Origin: JAGVPT01 sp963843065
Lineage (GTDB): Bacteria; Bacteroidota; Ignavibacteria; UBA10030; UBA8401
Length of the DNA stretch: 19,592 bases
Reading direction: 5' to 3'
Assembly: GCA_963843065.1 (NCBI GenBank)
Contig: CAWJKX010000056.1
Coordinates: 1 to 19,592, forward strand
Shown here: positions 14,509-19,592 of the stretch, one piece after another
Position numbering within the stretch: the stretch's first letter is position 1
Layout: every line of letters starts with the position of its first letter
Translations under genes and position numbers: made by a program
The notes under the pieces: generated by a model
The model's input: the letters and a program-made list of their open reading frames with translations, nothing else
Told to the model about the DNA's origin: nothing
The model's database searches: none

Positions 14509-15763
14509 ATGCCAATGGACATTTCAGAATTGAAGTCCAAGAAAATTGCTGATCTTAATCAAATCGCAAAAGACCTCAGCATTTCTGGCTACAGCGATTT
14601 ACGCAAACAAGAATTAATATTTAAGATTCTGGAAGCTCAAACCGAGAAAGATGGTTTGACGTTCAGTAAAGGAGTCCTTGAAGTCTTGCCCGACGGATAC
14701 GGATTCTTGAGGTCTGTCGACTATAATTACCTTCCCTCCCCCGACGATATTTATGTTTCGCCATCCCAGATTAAAAAATTCAGTTTACGGACAGGAGACA
14801 CTGTCAGCGGACAAGTACGCCCGCCGAAAGAAGGAGAGCGCTTTTTCGCTTTGCTTCGTGTTGAAGCGGTGAACGATGAGAATCCTGATACAATTCGCGA
14901 CCGAGTTCTTTTTGACAACCTGACGCCGTTATATCCCAACGAAAGGATCAAACTTGAGACCGCTCCAGGCGAATATGCCATGCGGATTCTTGACCTGTTG
15001 TCGCCGATCGGCAAGGGACAGCGCGGAATGATTGTATCGCCGCCAAAGGCAGGCAAGACAGTCCTTCTTCAAAAGATGGCAAACAGCATCACTCGAAATC
15101 ATCCGGATGTCAAGCTGATGATGCTTCTCATTGATGAGCGTCCGGAAGAAGTAACGGATATGGAGCGTTCGGTCAGTGCAGAAGTCGTCGCCTCCACATT
15201 CGATGAGCCGCCCGAGCGCCACGTCCAGGTTTCGGACATGGTGACTCGAAAAGGCGAAGCGGTTGGTTGAAGCGAAGCACGATGTTGTCATCCTGCTCGA
15301 CAGCATCACGCGTTTGGCGCGCGCTCATAACACGGTCGTTCCCCATTCCGGAAAAATTCTCTCCGGCGGTGTGGACGCAAATGCATTGCATCGCCCCAAG
15401 AGATTCTTTGGCGCTGCGCGAAATATCGAAGAAGGGGGAAGTTTGACAATCATTGCGACTGCCCTTGTAGAGACCGGCAGCAGAATGGACGAAGTTATTT
15501 TTGAAGAGTTCAAAGGCACCGGCAACATGGAAATAGTGCTCGACCGTAAACTGAGTGATAAACGAATCTTCCCGGCGGTCGATGTCAATAGGTCTGGAAC
15601 ACGGAAAGAAGAAATTTTGATGGGCGAGGATGAATTGAATCGCGTTTGGATTTTGCGGAAATTCTTAAGTGAATTTACGCCTGTTGAAGCGATGGAATTC
15701 TTGCTGGAAAAGATGCGAGGAACAAAGGAAAATAAAGAGTTTCTCAAATCGATGAACAGTTAA
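14509..15763 (+). CDS. rho: Transcription termination factor Rho, interrupted by a +1 frameshift
   Basis: A hexameric RNA-dependent ATPase that releases transcripts. The Rho N-terminal helical domain is at residues 1-45, a cold-shock-like RNA-binding domain at about 50-125 (GVLEVLPDGYGFLRS), and the Walker A motif PPKAGKT at 178-184. After DMV at codon 15241 the frame fails: the sequence reads gtgactcgaa where family text MVIEKAKRLVE needs gtgatcgaa, so one base (probably C 15245) is extra. The remainder (VVILLDSITRLARAHN, GGVDANALHRPKRFFGAARN, TGNMEIVLDRKL) continues in the next frame to 15763. Corrected, it has 417 residues. As written, translation ends at 15270 and loses the Walker B and secondary RNA-binding elements. 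The long insertion seen in many Bacteroidetes Rho proteins is absent. Sequence error is likely, as Rho is normally conserved whole. Confidence 0.92.
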
Positions 15764-15791
15764 GCGTTCCATGTGAATCGTTATCACTGAT

Positions 15792-15825
15792 AAACCATCC
15801 CTTAAGAGGGGGATGGTTTTTTTTT
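15792..15825 (+). terminator. Rho-independent terminator after rho
   Basis: AAACCATCCC (15792-15801) pairs with GGGATGGTTT (15810-15819) around an 8-nt loop, and nine T follow from 15817 to 15825. It is a textbook intrinsic terminator 28 nt after the rho stop and only 10 nt before the next start codon. Confidence 0.93.
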
Positions 15826-15835
15826 AGAAGGCGCT

Positions 15836-17005
15836 ATGGGAACACATATTCGGACTCGCAGCATGCATTCGGGAGAAGAAAAAGACCGTTCAAACAGGGG
15901 CATACCACCATCCATCGCTCTGACGTCAACATACTTTTTTAAAAACGTCGATGAGCTGCAACATCACAAAGATCAGACAAACCCGCGAGAAGAATATGGC
16001 CGATATCACAATCCCACACGTGCCGTTGCAGAGCGGAAGCTTGCTGACCTTGAAGGGGCGGACGATGCAATAGTGTGCTCGTCGGGAATGTACGCTCTGA
16101 CGGTGAGCTTACTTCGAATATTGAAACCCGGCGACCATCTTCTAATTCTGGATGAGATGTATCATAAGACGCAGGACCTGTGCAATTCTGTCTTGACGAG
16201 ATTCGGCATTGAGGTTTCCGCTGTGAAAAGCTGCAGCCTGGACTCACTCCGATCGTCGATCAAGGATAACACCAGGCTTTTCTTATTCGAGACTCCGACA
16301 AATCCGCATCTCTATGTTCAGGATATCGAATCGATCGCTGCGCTCTGCAAGGAACGGAAAGTGAGGACGATGGTGGACTCGACGTTAGCCTCTCCTGTGA
16401 ACCTTCTTCCTCTGAAGTTCGGTATCGACATCGTTGTTCATAGCTGCACAAAGTATCTTGCGGGACATAATGATGTGATGGCGGGTGTTATTATTTCACG
16501 AAAATCCATTATTGAATCTATCCGCGAACTTCACTTCACAATCGGAGGGACGTTGGATGCACATTCGAGCTATTTACTGATCCGTGGACTCAAGACGCTT
16601 CCGCTCCGTGTCGCTCACCAAAACACATCGGCCGAGTCGATTGCGAATTTTCTTGCGGCTCAATCTGAGGTCAAGAAGGTCTTTTACCCATCGCTTCCAA
16701 CTCACCCGAATTTTGAAATTGCGAAACGACAAATGAACGGGTTCGGGGGCGTTATCTCCTTCGACATCGGTTCCGCCGAACGCGCAAAAAAATTTGTTGA
16801 TGCGCTCTCAATTCCATACATCGCACCCAGCTTGGGTGGTACGGAAAGCCTTGTTATACCGTATTCGGTCGTCGTTCCGCCCACCGCTCTGGAAATTGAA
16901 TCCGGAAATTTTAGTATCGAACCGGGTCTGGTCCGCCTTTCAGTCGGATTAGAAGATGGGGAAGACCTGATCGAAGACCTCGCCCAGGCTCTAAAGGCAC
17001 TATAG
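15836..17005 (+). CDS. Cys/Met metabolism PLP-dependent enzyme (cystathionine gamma-synthase/lyase family)
   Basis: A 389-residue fold-type I PLP enzyme of transsulfuration; members include cystathionine gamma-synthase, gamma-lyase, methionine gamma-lyase and O-acylhomoserine sulfhydrylase. The start is supported by the family N-terminus THIRTRSMHSGEE...PPSIALTSTYFF. YGRYHNPT near residue 54 holds the phosphate-binding Tyr/Arg of the neighbouring subunit. The PLP lysine is Lys 206 in SCTKYLAGHNDVMAG, preceded by the cofactor-binding MVDSTLASP. GGTLDAHSSYLLIRGLKTL and SLGGTESL are also typical. Substrate choice cannot be read. An AGAAGG ribosome-binding site (15826-15831) starts right at the end of the rho terminator, so the gene's own promoter is not obvious. 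Confidence 0.92.
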   Translation: MGTHIRTRSMHSGEEKDRSNRGIPPSIALTSTYFFKNVDELQHHKDQTNPREEYGRYHNPTRAVAERKLADLEGADDAIVCSSGMYALTVSLLRILKPGDHLLILDEMYHKTQDLCNSVLTRFGIEVSAVKSCSLDSLRSSIKDNTRLFLFETPTNPHLYVQDIESIAALCKERKVRTMVDSTLASPVNLLPLKFGIDIVVHSCTKYLAGHNDVMAGVIISRKSIIESIRELHFTIGGTLDAHSSYLLIRGLKTLPLRVAHQNTSAESIANFLAAQSEVKKVFYPSLPTHPNFEIAKRQMNGFGGVISFDIGSAERAKKFVDALSIPYIAPSLGGTESLVIPYSVVVPPTALEIESGNFSIEPGLVRLSVGLEDGEDLIEDLAQALKAL

Positions 17006-17062
17006 AAATTCGCCTTTTGCCTTTTCATTCCAAGAGTCGTACCTTACCGAAAAAAGATTCAT

Positions 17063-18248
17063 ATGAAAGAAGCAGTTATAATCAGTGCTTGCAGAACACC
17101 CATTGGCTCTTTCGGCGGCGCGCTAAACTCCATTACAGCTCCTAAGCTCGGGGCAATTGTCATCGAGGAAGCTTTGCGGAGAGCAGCAATTTCTAAGGAC
17201 ACTGTCGATGAAGTGATCATGGGGAATGTTTTGACGGCCGGAGAGGGGCAGGCTCCCGCTCGTCAAGCGGCGATCTTTGCCGGACTTCCGGCGTCAGTCG
17301 AATGCATGACGGTCAATAAGGTATGCGGTTCGGGAATGAAGGCCATTATGCTTGGCTCGCAGGCGATACAACTTGGCGATGCCGATGTTGTTGTTGCCGG
17401 AGGAATGGAGAGCATGTCGAACACTCCTTACCTGTTGGAGAAAGCCCGCAACGGCTACAAGATGGGAAATGCAGAGCTTATTGATTCGATGATCAAGGAT
17501 GGGCTGTGGGATGTGTACAACAATTTCCACATGGGGAATGCCGCAGAACTCTGCGCCAAGGAATGCGCTGTTTCGAGAAATGAACAGGATCAATTTGCGA
17601 TCCTCAGTTACCGGCGCGCCCAGGAGTCTCAAACTCAAGGGCGCTTTAACGATGAAATAGTGAAGGTAGGCATTCTTCAAAAAAATGGGGATGTTGTATA
17701 CGTTGAAGAAGACGAGGACCCAAAAGAAAACAAATTTTGAAAAAATTCCCCTTTTGAAGCCGGCGTTTCAAAAAGATGGAACCGTGACTGCTGCGAATTC
17801 TTCAAAGATCAACGATGGCGCTGCAGCTGTTGTCCTCATGTCTTCCGAAAGGGCGAAATCGTTCGGGCTGAAACCCCTGGCGAGAATTATCTCGACCTCA
17901 TCGGCGGCGAAGAAGCCGGAATGGTTTACAACCGCACCGGCGGACGTAATTCCAAAGGTATTAAAAAAAGTGGATATGACGCTGGAGCAGATTGATTTGT
18001 TCGAGATCAATGAAGCATTTGCAGTTGTGGCCCTTGCAGTAAATAAAATTCTCGGTATCGACGTGAAAAAAGTGAATGTCAACGGCGGCGCTGTCGCACT
18101 CGGTCATCCTATCGGCGCAAGCGGCGCGCGAATTGTTGTTACGCTGATCCATGCATTAAAGCAAAGAAGCTTGAGGCGAGGCCTGGCGGCAATTTGTATC
18201 GGCGGCGGAGAGGCCAGTGCAATGGTTGTGGAGATGATGCCATGCTGA
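17063..18248 (+). CDS. Acetyl-CoA acetyltransferase (thiolase), interrupted by a +1 frameshift
   Basis: Condenses two acetyl-CoA to acetoacetyl-CoA, or cleaves 3-ketoacyl-CoA. The nucleophilic Cys is residue 88 in VNKVCGSGMKA. The second half carries NEAFAVVALAV, GGAVALGHPIGASGARI with the catalytic His, and a CIGGGEASA motif holding the second active Cys. The frame breaks at the AAAA run 17722-17725: family text DEDPKKTNFEKIPLLKPAF needs three A, so one A is extra. Corrected, the protein has 394 residues, the standard thiolase length. As written, it stops at 17740. The following gene encodes 3-hydroxyacyl-CoA dehydrogenase and the next an acyl-CoA dehydrogenase, so the trio works in beta-oxidation or in reductive butyryl-CoA formation; direction cannot be decided here. 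Confidence 0.92.
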
Positions 18249-18287
18249 TTACTCATTAGTAAATAACACCCAAAAGTTGGACACGAT

Positions 18288-19151
18288 ATGAAAATCAAGA
18301 GTATTACTGTAATTGGTGCAGGAACGATGGGGATCGGCATTGCCCACGTTTTTGCGCAATATGGATACAATGTTACGCTTAACGACATCAGCAAAGAATT
18401 GAATGAGCGCGGGCTGAAAACAATAACGTCCAGCCTCGACCGGCTAGTCAAAAAAGGAATCCTTAGCGAGGAGCAGAAAACGAGAACGCTTGGCAACATC
18501 GCAACTTCGGATTTACTTTCGGAGGCCGTCCGGTCTGCTGATCTCGTCATTGAGGCTGCAACCGAGAACAAGAACATTAAGCTGAATATTTTCAAAACAA
18601 TTGCTGCTTCTGCGCCTGTCGCCGCAATACTGGCTTCGAATACCTCATCGATTTCAATTACAGAGATTGCGGCTGCGACAAATCGTCCGGATCGCGTGAT
18701 TGGGATGCATTTCATGAATCCCGTTTCTGTCATGAAGCTTGTCGAAATCATTCGTGGACTTTCTACGTCAGACGAGACTTTTCAGACCGTGAAGAATGTG
18801 GCCGAATCTCTGGAGAAAACGCCCGTTGAAGTGAATGATTTTCCCGGGTTTGTTTCAAACAGAATTCTCCTTCCCATGTTGAATGAAGCGATGTATTGTG
18901 TGATGGAAGGGGTTGCAACGCCTGAATCAATCGACACCGTTATGAAACTCGGTATGAATCATCCGATGGGTCCGCTTGCGTTAGCTGATTTTATCGGACT
19001 CGATGTCTGCTTATCGATCATGAATGTTCTTCATGAGGGACTCGGCGATTCGAAATATCGTCCATGCCCTCTCTTGAAAAAAATGGTCGCTGCCGGACAT
19101 CTTGGGAGAAAAACAGGAAAAGGGTTCTATGATTATTCGGTTGCAAAGTAA
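18288..19151 (+). CDS. hbd: 3-hydroxybutyryl-CoA (3-hydroxyacyl-CoA) dehydrogenase
   Basis: Interconverts 3-hydroxyacyl-CoA and 3-ketoacyl-CoA with NAD(P)H. It has 287 residues, the size of the single-domain short enzyme and not of the FadB fusion. The Rossmann motif GAGTMG is at 10-15, and Asp 33 at the end of the second strand favours NAD(H). SNTSS (118-122) and the catalytic His 141 in GMHFMNPV follow. The C-terminal dimerisation domain contains PGFVSNRILLPMLNEA and MGPLALADFIGLDV, and the ending GKGFYDY is typical. It starts 39 nt after thiolase; the dehydrogenase behind it makes a three-gene acyl-CoA module. Confidence 0.95.
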   Translation: MKIKSITVIGAGTMGIGIAHVFAQYGYNVTLNDISKELNERGLKTITSSLDRLVKKGILSEEQKTRTLGNIATSDLLSEAVRSADLVIEAATENKNIKLNIFKTIAASAPVAAILASNTSSISITEIAAATNRPDRVIGMHFMNPVSVMKLVEIIRGLSTSDETFQTVKNVAESLEKTPVEVNDFPGFVSNRILLPMLNEAMYCVMEGVATPESIDTVMKLGMNHPMGPLALADFIGLDVCLSIMNVLHEGLGDSKYRPCPLLKKMVAAGHLGRKTGKGFYDYSVAK

Positions 19152-19157
19152 TGGTTC

Positions 19158-19226
19158 GCTGTTGGGTATTAGCTATTAGCTTTTGGTACAAGCCAACAGC
19201 CAATAGCTAAAGGCTATCAGCCAGCA
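19158..19226. repeat. Heptad-phased palindromic repeat element
   Basis: Between hbd and the acyl-CoA dehydrogenase the DNA breaks into 7-nt units: GCTGTTG, GGTATTA, GCTATTA, GCTTTTG, a 6-nt GTACAA, then GCCAACA, GCCAATA, GCTAAAG, GCTATCA, GCCAGCA. The left units are roughly reverse complements of the right ones. Two perfect inverted pairs result: GCTGTTGG (19158-19165) with CCAACAGC (19193-19200), and TTAGCTATT (19169-19177) with AATAGCTAA (19202-19210). They interleave, so only one can form at a time. No open frame is supported here. Confidence 0.65.
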
Positions 19227-19254
19227 ATTCGACCGACAAATTTTAGGCACACCA

Positions 19255-19592
19255 ATGAACTTTGAACTGAGCGAAACGCAAAGAATGATTCGCGAGACTG
19301 CCCGTCAATTTGCTCACGATGAACTGGCCGCCACTGCAGAGTCGCGCGACGAAAAAGAAGAGTTTCCGTATGAAGCGGTGAAGAAGCTGGGGGAGTTGGG
19401 GTTTATGGGAATGATGGTGCCGGAGCAGTACGGCGGCGCCGGACTTGACACCGTGAGCTACTCGCTCGCCGTTGAGGAAATATCCCGTGTTGATGCGTCG
19501 TGCGGAGTAATTATGTCCGTGAATAATTCCCTTGTCTGTTACGGCATCAACGAGTTTGGGAACGAAGAACAGAAGCAAAAATTCTTGACACC
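19255..19592 (+). CDS. Acyl-CoA dehydrogenase (N-terminal part, runs off the window)
   Basis: The first 112 residues of an FAD-dependent acyl-CoA dehydrogenase, open at the window end. MNFELSETQRMIRETARQF is the standard helical N-terminal domain start. KKLGELGFMGMMVPEQYGGAGLD and AVEEISRVDASCGVIMSVNNSL are characteristic of short-chain (butyryl-CoA type) enzymes, but only the N-terminal helical domain is visible; the FAD-binding core and the catalytic Glu lie beyond the edge. The gene follows hbd after 103 nt, a gap mostly filled by the heptad repeat, and probably belongs to the same acyl-CoA unit. Confidence 0.93.
   Translation, partial: MNFELSETQRMIRETARQFAHDELAATAESRDEKEEFPYEAVKKLGELGFMGMMVPEQYGGAGLDTVSYSLAVEEISRVDASCGVIMSVNNSLVCYGINEFGNEEQKQKFLT

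Noticed and set aside
15241..15270. Programmed ribosomal frameshift in rho, prxQ, pyrD or thiolase
   Set aside because: No shared slippery motif, stimulatory stem-loop or rare-codon context is visible at the five sites, and programmed frameshifting is not known for these families. Single-base errors explain all of them.
18104..18751. 215-codon minus-strand ORF across the thiolase/hbd junction
   Set aside because: It overlaps two conserved enzyme genes on the other strand and has the Ser/Ile/Val-rich composition of antisense translation.
19158..19210. H-type pseudoknot from the interleaved inverted pairs
   Set aside because: The loop between the third and fourth arms is one nucleotide and could not span an 8-bp stem, so the two stems are alternatives, not a pseudoknot.
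1..19592. CRISPR arrays, insertion sequences, phage genes or toxin-antitoxin pairs
   Set aside because: No repeat-spacer pattern, transposase, integrase, terminal inverted repeats or recognisable toxin-antitoxin gene pair was seen on either strand.

Overview
The window is about 19.6 kb of gene-dense chromosome from a bacterium that best fits the Bacteroidota/Chlorobiota/Ignavibacteriota group. The pointers are a TrxR-type ferredoxin-NADP reductase, a large TPR lipoprotein whose N-terminus resembles PorW/SprE of type IX secretion, a eukaryote-type 6-pyruvoyltetrahydropterin synthase next to folE and two short-chain reductases, and mostly weak Shine-Dalgarno sites. Rho is compact and lacks the long insertion common in Bacteroidetes Rho, which favours a Chlorobi/Ignavibacteria-like lineage over a classical Bacteroidetes one. 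This placement is inference; no rRNA marker is present.

Layout: (1) 1-856, minus strand: the 5' part of a secreted protein of unknown function, preceded by tRNA-Ser(CGA). (2) 1079-3763, plus: a peroxide-defence cluster of two peroxiredoxins (AhpE-like, then PrxQ/Bcp) and a monofunctional catalase. (3) 3984-8398, plus: a tight six-gene run of PTPS, folE, two paralogous SDRs, a ferredoxin-NADP reductase and a D-2-hydroxyacid dehydrogenase. The first four together look like a tetrahydrobiopterin pathway. A strong hairpin closes this run against the convergent Spy/CpxP-like gene (8474-8962, minus). (4) 9106-14291, plus: TPR lipoprotein, pyrK, pyrD and folC, nearly contiguous. (5) 14288-15825: rho with its own near-consensus promoter, a leader of about 185 nt and a canonical intrinsic terminator. 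(6) 15836-17005: a Cys/Met-metabolism PLP enzyme starting only 10 nt after that terminator. (7) 17063-19592: thiolase, 3-hydroxyacyl-CoA dehydrogenase and the start of an acyl-CoA dehydrogenase, i.e. a beta-oxidation or butyryl-CoA module. A heptad-phased repeat lies before the last gene.

Four conserved genes (prxQ, pyrD, rho, thiolase) are broken by five single-base indels. In each case one base change per break restores a protein of normal family length with its motifs. Two of the genes (rho, pyrD) are normally essential or central, so the breaks are most likely errors in the sequence. They are annotated as whole genes spanning the break.

No CRISPR array, insertion sequence, phage gene or clearly new defence system is visible. 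The items most worth following up are the putative tetrahydrobiopterin operon, the GNRA-capped hairpin in front of it, the heptad repeat element, the terminator abutting the PLP-enzyme gene, and the PorW/SprE-like lipoprotein linked to pyrimidine and folate genes.
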